Below, piece after piece: positions 54,603-63,559 of a stretch of DNA of 64,000 nucleotides (within the stretch, counting starts at the first letter, position 1; every line of letters begins with the position of its first letter). The DNA lies in NCBI RefSeq assembly GCF_015355765.1, contig NZ_JACWNA010000003.1, positions 62,001-126,000 of the forward strand. Direction: 5' to 3'. The notes beneath the pieces were generated by a model. It saw only the letters and a list, made by a program, of their open reading frames with translations, was not told the DNA's origin and did not search any database. This DNA comes from Actinomyces haliotis (lineage in GTDB: Bacteria > Actinomycetota > Actinomycetes > Actinomycetales > Actinomycetaceae). The translations under genes were made by a program, and so were the position numbers.

Positions 54603-56107
54603 CGCTCGGCTCCCGTCACGGCGGCGGGCTGGGTGGTCTCGGGGGTGCCGGACCAGACGTCGCCGGGGACGTCGGCCGGCAGGAAGCGGTTCCCGCTGCC
54701 GTGGAAGACGGGTTCCGCGACGCCGGCGGCGCGCTGGGCCTCGTAGTCCTTGAGGGCCCCGATGCCCCACCGGGACAGGGCGATGAGGGCGACGAGGTTC
54801 GTGAGCGTCATGATCGCCATCGCGATGTCGACGGCGTTCCAGACGACGTCGAGGGAGAGGACCGCGCCCGCGGTGGCGGACAGGGCGCACAGCCAGCGCA
54901 CGAACCAGCTCGCCCACCTCTTGCCGCCGGTCAGGAAGGACATGTTGACGTCGGAGTAGACGTAGGCCGCGATGATCGAGGAGTAGGCGAGGACGAAGAT
55001 GAGGACGGCCATGGGGGCGACGGTCCAGCCGCCGAGCTCGTGGGAGATGGCGAGCGTCGTGAGGTTGGCGGGGTTGGCGCCGTCGGAGGCCCAGGTCTCG
55101 GGTCCGGCGATGAGGATGACGAAGGCGGTCGCCGTGCACACGACGATGGTGTCGATGAAGACGCCGAGGGACTGGATGAAGCCCTGCTGGACGGGGTGGG
55201 TCACGGTGGCGGTGGCCGCGGCGTTCGGGGCGGTGCCCTGGCCGGCCTCGTTGGAGAAGAGACCGCGCTTGGTGCCGTTGACGACGGCCGCCATGATCCC
55301 TCCGCCGAGGCCGCCCAGGATCGGCTGCGGCGCGAAGGCCCCACGCAGAATCTGGCCGATGACGTCGAAGAAGGAGCCGAGGTTGGTGAGGCAGATGAAG
55401 AAGACGAGGACGACGTAGACGAGCGCCATGATCGGCGCCATCCACTCGGTCACGCGCGCCACGGAGCGGATGCCGCCGAAGACGACGACGGCGGTGAGCA
55501 CGAAGGTGAGGGCCGCGAGGACGAGCTGGGTGGCGGTGATCCCGCCGAAGCCGGGCAGCGCGGACTCGCCGGAGCCGAAGGCCTCGACGAGAGTGCCGGC
55601 GAAGGCGTTGGACTGCACCGAGGTGATGACGAGGCCGCAGGTGAGGACCGTGATGACGGCGAAGGTGCCGCCCAGGGCCTTGGAGCGCATGCCGCCGGCC
55701 ATGTAGAAGGCGGGGCCGCCGCGGAAGGTGCCGTCGGCGGCGCGCGCCTTGAAGACCTGCGCGAGGGTGGCCTCGAAGAAGGCGGTGGCCATGCCGACGA
55801 GGGCGACGACCCACATCCAGAAGATGGCTCCGGGGCCGCCCATGAGGAGGGCCGCGGCGACGCCGAAGACGTTGCCGACGCCGACGCGCGCGGCGAGCGA
55901 GATGGCGAAGGCCTGGAAGGAGGAGATGCCGTCCTCGGCGCCGGAGCGCGAGCCGACGACCTGCCTGAACATGTCGGGCAGGTGGCGGACCTGGACCGCT
56001 CGGGTGATGACCGTGAGGAACAGACCGGTCGCGATGAGGACCCACATGGTGATGTGGGCCGTGATCCAGTCGGCGACCGTGAGGAGGTTGGCTGCGAGGG
56101 CGTCCAT
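54599..56107 (-). CDS. AgcS symporter, paralogue 4 (first gene of the array)
   Basis: AGCS-family carrier, 502 residues. Signature segments: DGISSFQAFAISLAARVGVGN, MGGPGAIFWMWVVALVGM and RGLFSNEAGQGTAPNAA. ATG 56107 has AAGG upstream at an ordinary distance. It is the promoter-proximal gene of paralogues 4-3-2. Its tail ends HGSGNRFLPADVPGDVWSG. No regulator gene adjoins; the DUF4241-like gene upstream is on the same strand 152 bases away. Confidence 0.92.
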   Translation of the reverse strand: MDALAANLLTVADWITAHITMWVLIATGLFLTVITRAVQVRHLPDMFRQVVGSRSGAEDGISSFQAFAISLAARVGVGNVFGVAAALLMGGPGAIFWMWVVALVGMATAFFEATLAQVFKARAADGTFRGGPAFYMAGGMRSKALGGTFAVITVLTCGLVITSVQSNAFAGTLVEAFGSGESALPGFGGITATQLVLAALTFVLTAVVVFGGIRSVARVTEWMAPIMALVYVVLVFFICLTNLGSFFDVIGQILRGAFAPQPILGGLGGGIMAAVVNGTKRGLFSNEAGQGTAPNAAATATVTHPVQQGFIQSLGVFIDTIVVCTATAFVILIAGPETWASDGANPANLTTLAISHELGGWTVAPMAVLIFVLAYSSIIAAYVYSDVNMSFLTGGKRWASWFVRWLCALSATAGAVLSLDVVWNAVDIAMAIMTLTNLVALIALSRWGIGALKDYEAQRAAGVAEPVFHGSGNRFLPADVPGDVWSGTPETTQPAAVTGAER

Positions 56108-56259
56108 GGGAAGGGACCTTCGTGCTCGGCGGGTGGGGGAACGCCGGGCATCGTCTCACGGAGGCGGCGTTGTGCGTCCTACCGCCCGATCCCTGGCCTG
56201 GGTCCTTCGTCCGGACACACTGGCCCGCACGGGGCTATGGCCGGCGCCGCGCCACGGCG

Positions 56260-57423
56260 TCACTGCTCCGGCGCGGGTGCAGGTGCACAGATGAGACCGA
56301 AGTCGATGACCAGGTGCAGCGGTGCGCCGTCCTCGGCGAGCCCCCAGTACACGCCGTAGCCGCCATCGCCCCAGCCGCTTCGGGAGAAGGCCCCGACGGG
56401 GGCGCTGCCGGTCCCTGGATCGGCGAGGAGCCCCGCGTCGCTGTCGAGGAGGGTGTCCTCGATGCGCTGCCACGTGCGGTGGTCGAGGGTGAGCAGGCGC
56501 TCCGCGTCCGCGAGCGCAGCCGTTCCCGCCTCGACGCCGACGACGTGGGTCCCCTTGTCCCCCATCGCTTCGTGCCAGCTCACCGGGACGGGTGCCGAGG
56601 TGGGGTCGGCCGCGGCCGGGCCGAGGAGGAGTCGCAGGGCGGCGATGCGGTCGTCGTCGTCCTCATCGACCTCGAGCGCCTGGGCGCGGGCCGTCCCGGG
56701 TGGGACGGGAAGTGCGGTGATGACGGTCTCGTGCGGCCAGCCGGGGTCGAGGAAGGCGAGGTGCTCGCCGTGCTCGAAGGTGCCGAGCTCGAGGACGCGC
56801 GTCGCGCGCACGGGAGCCTCGGCCTGTTTCCGGGCGACGAAGGCGGCCCACGCCACGGGGTCGGAGTCGTCGACGTCGTCGTCGGACTCGAGCGTCTCCT
56901 CCCAGACGGCCTCGCGGGCCCACCCGTCCTGGAAGATCGCGTCGAGGTTGGGGTTCTCGTCCTCCTCGGGGTCGGCGAGCGGAGCGAACTCGCTGAGGGA
57001 GGCAAGACGGTCCTCGAGCTGCTGCGGCTCGGTGAGGAGGGAGTCGGGGTCGTCGAGGTACTCCCGGATCGCTCCGAGCCGCCAGTCGCCGTCGACGAGG
57101 CTGAGGGCGGCCTCGATGTAGGCGGTGAGACCGGCCGACCGGGTCATCCGTGCAACCGCCGCCGAACCGTACTCGAGGACGGACGTGATCGTGATCGAGC
57201 TCAGCGCGAAGAGGGGCGGCGTGGCGAACCCGTTCGCGTCCGTCCGCGCCCCGCCGCAGCGGTTCGCCGCGTCGACCTGCGCGAGCGCCTCTCGCCACGC
57301 GGTGAAGGCGTCGCGATCCTTGACACGACGGCTGGAGAAGAGCGGCGCGACCTGGTCGTGGGCTCGCTCGAAGTCCTGGAGGTAGATGTTGAGGCGATCG
57401 GTCGGAGTGGCTGCGACGGGCAT
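56260..57423 (-). CDS. DUF4241-like protein
   Basis: A 387-residue cytoplasmic protein. The C-terminal region (roughly residues 200-380) shows the DUF4241 pattern: TRVLELGTFEHGEHLAFLDP, a substantial acidic middle, and SGWGDGGYGVYWGL...HLVIDFGLI near the end. The N-terminal 200 residues are helical and unassigned. Function unknown. AGGAGG precedes ATG 57423. The gene is followed by the AgcS array on the same strand after 152 bases; a functional link is not shown. Confidence 0.6.
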   Translation of the reverse strand: MPVAATPTDRLNIYLQDFERAHDQVAPLFSSRRVKDRDAFTAWREALAQVDAANRCGGARTDANGFATPPLFALSSITITSVLEYGSAAVARMTRSAGLTAYIEAALSLVDGDWRLGAIREYLDDPDSLLTEPQQLEDRLASLSEFAPLADPEEDENPNLDAIFQDGWAREAVWEETLESDDDVDDSDPVAWAAFVARKQAEAPVRATRVLELGTFEHGEHLAFLDPGWPHETVITALPVPPGTARAQALEVDEDDDDRIAALRLLLGPAAADPTSAPVPVSWHEAMGDKGTHVVGVEAGTAALADAERLLTLDHRTWQRIEDTLLDSDAGLLADPGTGSAPVGAFSRSGWGDGGYGVYWGLAEDGAPLHLVIDFGLICAPAPAPEQ

Positions 57424-57758
57424 GGGGCCTCCTGTTCAGCGGTGGACCAGATGATCGTGGCACGGCCCTCGGACGCGAGCCGTACCCGAGGGAGGGGACT
57501 CCTCCCCTGTGCTGGTGCGTGGCCGCAGGGCTCCCCCGTTCCGTGTGCGCTCGGTGCCCCGGTGCTCAACACGCTTCTCGACCCCCTGCCCCGGGTCCAT
57601 CGCCCTGGGGCTGTGTGCGGAGAACCGCTGGCTGAGCCGTAGGACCCGACGGTCACGATCCGACGACGACCTCGACGACGCCGCGTCGACGGACCTGTCC
57701 ACGAACGAGGGCGACGCTAGCATGCCAGTGCCCACCCCCACGTCCTGGAGCTGAACCC
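57424..57758. other. Divergent gap upstream of the lipoprotein gene
   Basis: No gene is visible. A TAGCAT -10 candidate for the lipoprotein gene is at 57718-57723, 35 bases before its start. The rest shows only short G/C repeats. Confidence 0.5.
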
Positions 57759-58835
57759 GTGACTCCCCGCCGCTCCCCTCTTCCTCTCCTCCTTGCTGCC
57801 TCGCTCCTGCCGCTGGGCGCCTGCTCGCAGGGTTCCGACGCCGCAGGCTCAGCCGCAGCCACCACCGCGAGCGCGACCACGGCGGCGCCCCAGTCCACGC
57901 CCGCGGGAGCCACCCCGTCCCCGACCGCCGAGCCGACCCCGTCGGCGACCCGCAGCAGCGCGCCGGCGCCGAGCCACGACACCCTGCGCAACGCGACCCT
58001 CCAGCTCCCCGAGGGCTGCAAGGCGGACACGCCCGTGACCTTCGCGGACGGCCTGTACACGTCCGAGTCCGGCGTCAGCTACTTCGACGTCAGGATGGCG
58101 GACGCCGGCGACGCCGTCGTCACGGTCAACGGGACGCAGGCGCGCGCCGTGGCCTTCTCCTGCACCGCCGGTGACGGTGCCGGCGGCGCGATCGGCCTCT
58201 ACGACGCCGACCTCAAGCTCATCGGCCAGCACGCCATGCAGCCGCTCGGATCGGGCGTCACCGACTCCGTCCTCGCCGCAGCCGTGCCCAGCACAGAGAT
58301 GAACTGGTACCCCGTGGCACTCGAGGCCGGAAGCACCCCGGGCAGCCTCCACGCGACGTGGAGCGCCTACGGCCAGATGGCCGACAGCGACGCGGCGTTC
58401 CCCGCGGGCTCGACGCTCGACGACCTCGAGGCGGACCTCACGTGGAAGGGCTCGGACGTCACGGTCTCGGACCCGGTCCTGCACAGCCCGCTCGTCGCTC
58501 TCACCTCGGTCATCGACCAGCTCCACGCCGGCACCTCTCCCTCGCAGATCAGCGCGATCGACCCGGGCGCCGTCGAGGCCCTCACGAGCCAGGACCTGCC
58601 GATCGACGGGAAGTCCTCCGCCGACCTGCTGTCCACGATGAGCGTCACCGACACGGGTTCGTGCCAGGCCGGCGACGACGTGGCGGAGACGACCGGAGCC
58701 GACGCGGCCGCCTCGACGACCTTCATCTGCACGATCTCCGGAGGCGGTCAGGGCGAGCTCGGGGTCTCGGCCACCGCGCGCCGCGACGCACCCGGTCAGT
58801 ACGTCCTCACGTACCTCCACGTGATCACCGGCTGA
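57759..58835 (+). CDS. Secreted lipoprotein of unknown function
   Basis: The 358-residue protein has a basic N-terminus, a Leu-rich signal segment and lipobox LGAC with Cys22 as the lipid attachment site. A Ser/Thr/Ala/Pro-rich linker (about residues 25-73) leads to a domain with CKADTPVTFADGLYTSESG, a further Cys pair (TGSCQAG ... FICTISGG) and beta-rich repeats, possibly disulphide-bonded. I do not recognise the family. GTG 57759 follows CTGGAG by 8 bases; candidate -10 TAGCAT (57718-57723) gives a short leader. The next gene starts 65 bases downstream. Confidence 0.75.
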   Translation: MTPRRSPLPLLLAASLLPLGACSQGSDAAGSAAATTASATTAAPQSTPAGATPSPTAEPTPSATRSSAPAPSHDTLRNATLQLPEGCKADTPVTFADGLYTSESGVSYFDVRMADAGDAVVTVNGTQARAVAFSCTAGDGAGGAIGLYDADLKLIGQHAMQPLGSGVTDSVLAAAVPSTEMNWYPVALEAGSTPGSLHATWSAYGQMADSDAAFPAGSTLDDLEADLTWKGSDVTVSDPVLHSPLVALTSVIDQLHAGTSPSQISAIDPGAVEALTSQDLPIDGKSSADLLSTMSVTDTGSCQAGDDVAETTGADAAASTTFICTISGGGQGELGVSATARRDAPGQYVLTYLHVITG

Positions 58836-58900
58836 GCCCCGCTCGGGTCCAGCCGACCGCGGCTCGGCTCGATGTCGTGGCCGTGTGCGAGCATGGCGCC

Positions 58901-61612
58901 ATGGCCCCCTCCCCCTCAGGCTCCTCCGTCACGCCGGCCCTCAACGCGCTGCTCGACTCCCTCATCCCCGCCGATGACCCGGAGCGCGTCCCGGAGCCCG
59001 AGGAGGTCTACCTCGCCTTCAGCGAGTGGGCGGAGTCCACGGGCCGGCCGCTCTACCCGCACCAGGACGAGGCGCTCTCGGAGATCCTCGCGGGCCACCA
59101 CGTCATCGCCGCCACCCCGACCGGCTCGGGCAAGTCGATGATCGCGCTCGCCGCGCACACCGCCTCACTGGCGCGCGGTGGCCGCTCCTACTACACGGCT
59201 CCCCTCAAGGCGCTCGTGAGCGAGAAGTTCTTCGAGCTCGTCCGCCTCTTCGGCGCGGAGAACGTCGGCATGGTCACCGGCGACACCTCCATCAACGCGG
59301 CCGCCCCCATCATCTGCTGCACGCAGGAGATCCTCGCGAACCAGTCGCTGCGCGAGGGTGAGAACATGGACGTCGACTCCGTCGTCATGGACGAGTTCCA
59401 CTACTACGCGGACCCGCAGCGCGGCTGGGCCTGGCAGGTCCCCCTCCTCGAGCTCCCGCAGGCGCAGATGGTCCTGCTCTCCGCGACGCTCGGCGACGTC
59501 ACCTTCTTCGTGCGCGACATCGAGGAGCGCACCGGCCGGGAGGTCGCCGTCGTCGACGCCGCCGTCCGCCCCGTCCCCCTCGAGATGGAGTACGTCGTCG
59601 AGCCCATCGCTGAGCTCCTCAAGCGCCTCGTCCAGCAGGACAAGGCCCCCGTCTACGTCGTCCATTTCTCCCAGAAGGAGGCCGTGGAGCGGGCCACCTC
59701 GCTGCTGTCGGTCGACCTCGTGAGCAAGGAGCGAAAGGCGGCGGTGGCTGAGGCCCTCGGGTCCTTCCGCTTCGGCGGTGGCTTCGGTGCGACGCTCTCG
59801 CGCCTCCTGCGCGCCGGGATCGGCGTCCACCACGCCGGGATGCTGCCCCGCTACCGCCGCCTCGTCGAGCGGCTCGCGCGCGCCGGGCTCCTCGCCGTCA
59901 TCTGCGGCACGGACACGCTCGGCGTCGGGATCAACGTGCCGATCCGTTCGGTCGTCCTCACCAGCCTCGTCAAGTTCGACGGCTCCAAGGAGCGCCACCT
60001 CACCGCCCGCGAGTTCCACCAGATCGCTGGGCGCGCCGGCCGCGCCGGCTTCGACACTCGCGGCTACGTCAGCGTCCAGGCTCCCGAGCACGTCATCGAG
60101 AACGCGAAGGCCCTGGCCAAGGCCGGCGACGACGAGCGCAGGCGCCGCAGGATCGTGCGCAAGAAGGCCCCCGAGGGCCGCGTCAACTGGACGGACAAGA
60201 CCTTCGAGCGACTGCGCGACGCCGCCCCGGAGACTCTGACGAGCCAGTTCCAGGTGACGACGACGATGGTGCTCAACCTCATGGAGCGGGGCGGGGACCC
60301 GGTGGCCGCCATGAGCGACCTCCTCGACCGTGTCCACGAGCCCGCCGCGCAGCGCCGTGTCCACGTGCGCCGCGCGGTCAAGATCTACCAGTCCCTGCGC
60401 ACCGCCGGCGTCCTCGAGCACGTCTCCTCCGCGCAGGCCGAGCAGGACGGGCGGCCCCGGCTGCGCCTCGCCGTCGACCTCCCCGACGACTTCGCGCTCA
60501 ACCAGCCGCTCGCCCCCTTCGGGCTCGCGGCCATGGACCTGCTCAACCCCGAGTCCCCCGAGCACACCGTCGACGTCGTCAGCGTCGTCGAGTCCACGCT
60601 CGACGACCCCCGCCCGCTCCTGTACGCCCAGCAGCGTCAGGCCCGCGGCGCGGCGATCGCCGCGATGAAGGCCGAGGGACTCGACTACGACCAGCGCATG
60701 GAGGCCCTCGAGGAGGTGACCTGGCCGCAGCCGCTCAAGGAGCTCCTGGAGCCGGCCCTCGAGATGTACAAGAAGTCGAACCCGTGGATCGCCGAGTACG
60801 AGCTGCGGCCCAAGTCCGTCGTCCGCGACATGGTCGAGGCGGCGATGACCTTCTCCGACCTCGTCTCCCGCTACGAGCTCGGGCGCTCCGAGGGCGTCGT
60901 GCTGCGCTATCTCACCGACGCTTACCGGGCACTGCGTCAGGTCGTCCCCGACGAGCACCGGACCGAGGACGTCGAGGCCGTCATCGAGTGGCTCGGCGGC
61001 CTCGTGCGCGCCGTCGACTCCTCGCTCCTGGACGAGTGGGAGGCGCTCGGCGCCGCCCAGAACGGTGACGCCGAGGCCGGCGCGGCGCTCCTCGAGGGCG
61101 ACCGCCCCGGTGAGGACGACTCGGTCGGAGTCGAGCGGGCCTTCGGCGCCGACGCGGACGGGCACGTCGCCTTCTCCCGCAACCTCCACCGCTTCCGCGT
61201 GGCCGTCCGCAAGGAGATGTGGCGGCGCGTCGAGCTCATGGCGCTCGACGACGTCGAGGGGCTCGGCCGCCTGGACAGGGCCTCGGGCTGGGGAGAGGAC
61301 CGCTGGGACGAGGCGCTGGGCCGCTACTGGGACGAGTACGACTGGGTCGGCACCGACAACGCGGCCCGGGCGGCCGCCCTCGCACCGCTCAACGAGTCGC
61401 CCGACGCCTCGGACCTCGCAGCGGCCGGTGTCTCGGACCGCCTGATCGAGGTGCTGGAGAGGTCGGGCCGGAAGGTCTGGCTGGCGACCCAGGTCATCGA
61501 GGACCCTGACGGGGACCACGACTGGCGGCTCGTCGGCCTCGTGGACCTCGCCGAGTGCGACGAGGCGGACAGGGCGATCGTCCACCTCCTCAAGGTCGGC
61601 CCGCAGGGCTGA
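58901..61612 (+). CDS. SKI2-like DEAD/DEAH helicase with DUF3516 C-terminus
   Basis: RNA/DNA helicase of 903 residues. Motifs: ATPTGSGKS (Walker A, residues 71-79), VVMDEFHYY (DEFH motif II), LLSATLGD (motif III), THNxL-like GTDTLGVGINVP and HQIAGRAGRAG (motif VI). After about residue 500 comes the actinobacterial DUF3516 region, with long helices and an acidic segment near residue 720-750. The substrate is not known; the SKI2-like class unwinds RNA in decay. ATG 58901 matches the conserved start; no -10 hexamer is convincing. It is unlinked to neighbours by spacing. Confidence 0.9.
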   Translation: MAPSPSGSSVTPALNALLDSLIPADDPERVPEPEEVYLAFSEWAESTGRPLYPHQDEALSEILAGHHVIAATPTGSGKSMIALAAHTASLARGGRSYYTAPLKALVSEKFFELVRLFGAENVGMVTGDTSINAAAPIICCTQEILANQSLREGENMDVDSVVMDEFHYYADPQRGWAWQVPLLELPQAQMVLLSATLGDVTFFVRDIEERTGREVAVVDAAVRPVPLEMEYVVEPIAELLKRLVQQDKAPVYVVHFSQKEAVERATSLLSVDLVSKERKAAVAEALGSFRFGGGFGATLSRLLRAGIGVHHAGMLPRYRRLVERLARAGLLAVICGTDTLGVGINVPIRSVVLTSLVKFDGSKERHLTAREFHQIAGRAGRAGFDTRGYVSVQAPEHVIENAKALAKAGDDERRRRRIVRKKAPEGRVNWTDKTFERLRDAAPETLTSQFQVTTTMVLNLMERGGDPVAAMSDLLDRVHEPAAQRRVHVRRAVKIYQSLRTAGVLEHVSSAQAEQDGRPRLRLAVDLPDDFALNQPLAPFGLAAMDLLNPESPEHTVDVVSVVESTLDDPRPLLYAQQRQARGAAIAAMKAEGLDYDQRMEALEEVTWPQPLKELLEPALEMYKKSNPWIAEYELRPKSVVRDMVEAAMTFSDLVSRYELGRSEGVVLRYLTDAYRALRQVVPDEHRTEDVEAVIEWLGGLVRAVDSSLLDEWEALGAAQNGDAEAGAALLEGDRPGEDDSVGVERAFGADADGHVAFSRNLHRFRVAVRKEMWRRVELMALDDVEGLGRLDRASGWGEDRWDEALGRYWDEYDWVGTDNAARAAALAPLNESPDASDLAAAGVSDRLIEVLERSGRKVWLATQVIEDPDGDHDWRLVGLVDLAECDEADRAIVHLLKVGPQG

Positions 61613-61697
61613 GCACGCCCCTCGGTCCCGGGACCTGCCCCGTCCCACGAGGGAGGCGCGAAACACGCCGAAGAGGGCCCGCCGCTAGCCTGCCCGC

Positions 61698-62528
61698 GTG
61701 ATCCCCGCACTCCTTCCCCAGGTCCTCGGCTCCGACGTCGGCGGGCTCCTCGGCGTCCCTGCACTCACGCCCGGGACGGCGCTGCTCCTCCTCGCCGCGG
61801 CCACCCTCGCCGGGTGGGTCGACGCGATCGTCGGAGGCGGCGGGCTCATCCAGCTCCCCGCGATCCTCCTCGTCCCCGGCCTCGCCCCCGTCCACGCCAT
61901 CGCGACGAACAAGGCCTCATCGGCCATGGGCACGACAGCGGCCGCGACCACCTACCGGCGCAGGGTCGGCTTCCCGAGCGGCGTCGCCCCCGCCGCGGCG
62001 CTCGCCTTCGTCGGCTCGATGGCCGGCGCGGTCGTCGCCACCCGGCTGCCCACCGAGGTCCTCACCCCGATCATCATCGTCGCACTGGCCGTGGTCCTCC
62101 TCATCACGGTCCTCAAGCCCTCCGCCTTCGCGGCCGACCGCGAGCGCCCGATCCTCCCGCACAGAAGGGCCCTCCTGCGGGGCTGCGCCATCGGTGCCGT
62201 CGTCGGCCTCTACGACGGCGTCATGGGGCCGGGCACCGGGTCCTTCCTCGTGCTCGGCTTCATCCTGCTCGTCGGCCTCGACGCGCTGCGGGCCACGGCG
62301 ATGACAAAGGCCGTCAACCTCGCGACGAACCTGGGGGCGCTCATCCTCTTCGCCGTCGCGGGCGCGGTGCAGTGGCGCCTCGGCCTCCTCATGGGCTGCT
62401 TCAACATGCTCGGCGGGTTGCTCGGGGCCCGCACGGCGACCCGCTTCGGCGCGGGCTTCGTGCGGATCGTCCTCATCGTCGTCGTCGTGGCGCTGCTCGT
62501 GAAGCTCGTGCTCCAGGTCCTCGGCTGA
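61698..62528 (+). CDS. TSUP-family (TauE/SafE) permease
   Basis: Membrane protein of 276 residues with about eight hydrophobic segments, the two-repeat TauE/SafE architecture. Typical features are WVDAIVGGGGLIQLPAILL near residue 38-56 and GLYDGVMGPGTGSFLVLGF near 175-193. Members move sulfite, sulfoacetate or other sulfur compounds outward; substrate here is unknown, but the neighbouring methionine-pathway gene mmuM is suggestive only. GTG 61698 is exactly 6 bases from TAGCCT (61686-61691), leaderless. Convergent with mmuM. Confidence 0.88.
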   Translation: MIPALLPQVLGSDVGGLLGVPALTPGTALLLLAAATLAGWVDAIVGGGGLIQLPAILLVPGLAPVHAIATNKASSAMGTTAAATTYRRRVGFPSGVAPAAALAFVGSMAGAVVATRLPTEVLTPIIIVALAVVLLITVLKPSAFAADRERPILPHRRALLRGCAIGAVVGLYDGVMGPGTGSFLVLGFILLVGLDALRATAMTKAVNLATNLGALILFAVAGAVQWRLGLLMGCFNMLGGLLGARTATRFGAGFVRIVLIVVVVALLVKLVLQVLG

Positions 62529-62541
62529 CGGAGCGCGCTGC

Positions 62542-62565
62542 GCGACCGGGCCGAGTTCCCGGCGC
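62542..62565. terminator. Hairpin between convergent TSUP and mmuM genes
   Basis: CCGGG (62546-62550) pairs with CCCGG (62558-62562) across 7 bases, with GCG/CGC extending it past a one-base bulge. It fills the 37-base gap. Confidence 0.4.
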
Positions 62566-63510
62566 TCAGCGGCGCGCCGCGACCGATCCTGCGAGGGCGC
62601 GCGTGTCGGCGGGCGTCGTGCGGCAGCAGCCGCCCAGCAGTCCCACGCCGGAGTCGAGCCACGAGTCGGCGGAGGCCGTGAAGCGCTCGTGGGCGCTCGC
62701 CTCGATCCACGTCTTGCTCACGGGGTCGTAGGCGTCACCGGCGTTGGGGTAGGCGACGAGGGGCTTCGAGGTCGCCGAGCGCAGCACCTCGAGGGCCGGG
62801 GCGACGACCTCGGGTGCGACGCAGTTGAGCCCGACGGCGAGGACCGCGTCCTCCCCGACCGCCCAGGCGGCCGCCTCCCTCAGCGGGGTGTCGTCGGCGA
62901 GGTGGGCGCCGTCGGGTCGTACCTGGAAGGAGACCCAGCAGCGGGCGGCCGGCACGGTCTCGCCCATCCACCCGACGACGGCGACGGCCTCGTCGAGCCG
63001 CGGCATCGTCTCGAGCCCGAAGTCGGTGAGCCCCTCGCCCGCGAGCGCCTCGAGGCGCGGGCGGTGCACGGCCGCGAGCCGCTCCGGCGTCGGGTGGTAG
63101 TCGCCGGTGTACTCCGAGCCGTCGGCGAGGTACGCGCCGTAGGGACCGATCCCGCCGGCGACGGCGACGCGGTCCCCGGGGCGCTCGCGCTCCCAGTCGG
63201 CCGCGGTGTCGAGCGCGAGCCGGGCGGAGCCGGCGATCGCGCGCCGGGCGTCGTCGGCGCTCATGCCGGCGGCCTCGAAGGCGGGCACGCTCGCCTGGTA
63301 GGAGGCGGTGGTCAGCACCCGAGCCCCGGCGGCCAGGTAGTCGCGGTGGACGGCGGCGACGGCGTCGGGCTCGGTGAGCAGGGCGAGAGCCGACCACAGG
63401 GAGTGGCGGGTGTCGACGCCGCGGGCGTCGAGCTCGGTGCCCATGGCGCCGTCGAGGACGACGGGGCCATCGGCGAGCAGGTCGGCCAGGGAGGAGTCGG
63501 AGCGCCGCAT
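62566..63510 (-). CDS. mmuM: Homocysteine S-methyltransferase (MmuM-like)
   Basis: Zinc enzyme that transfers a methyl group from S-methylmethionine (or SAM) to homocysteine to give methionine. Barrel pattern: VVLDGAMGTELDARGVD at the start, TTASYQAS, GGIGPYGAYLADGSEY, and the zinc cysteines in GLNCVAPE and GGCCRTTP. The length, 314 residues, matches MmuM. ATG 63510 is exactly 6 bases from TACGGT (63517-63522). It diverges from an amino-acid permease gene, the arrangement known for mmuM with the S-methylmethionine permease mmuP, which supports the assignment. Confidence 0.93.
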   Translation of the reverse strand: MRRSDSSLADLLADGPVVLDGAMGTELDARGVDTRHSLWSALALLTEPDAVAAVHRDYLAAGARVLTTASYQASVPAFEAAGMSADDARRAIAGSARLALDTAADWERERPGDRVAVAGGIGPYGAYLADGSEYTGDYHPTPERLAAVHRPRLEALAGEGLTDFGLETMPRLDEAVAVVGWMGETVPAARCWVSFQVRPDGAHLADDTPLREAAAWAVGEDAVLAVGLNCVAPEVVAPALEVLRSATSKPLVAYPNAGDAYDPVSKTWIEASAHERFTASADSWLDSGVGLLGGCCRTTPADTRALAGSVAARR

Positions 63511-63559
63511 GCCGGAACCGTACCGAGTGGGCCCCGCCACCCGTCTAGCGTGACCGCCC

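Noticed and set aside
51552-54746. A long open frame on the plus strand over the AgcS array
   Set aside because: The Asp/Glu/Gly-rich repeats reflect the shared antisense of paralogous genes and carry no domain pattern.
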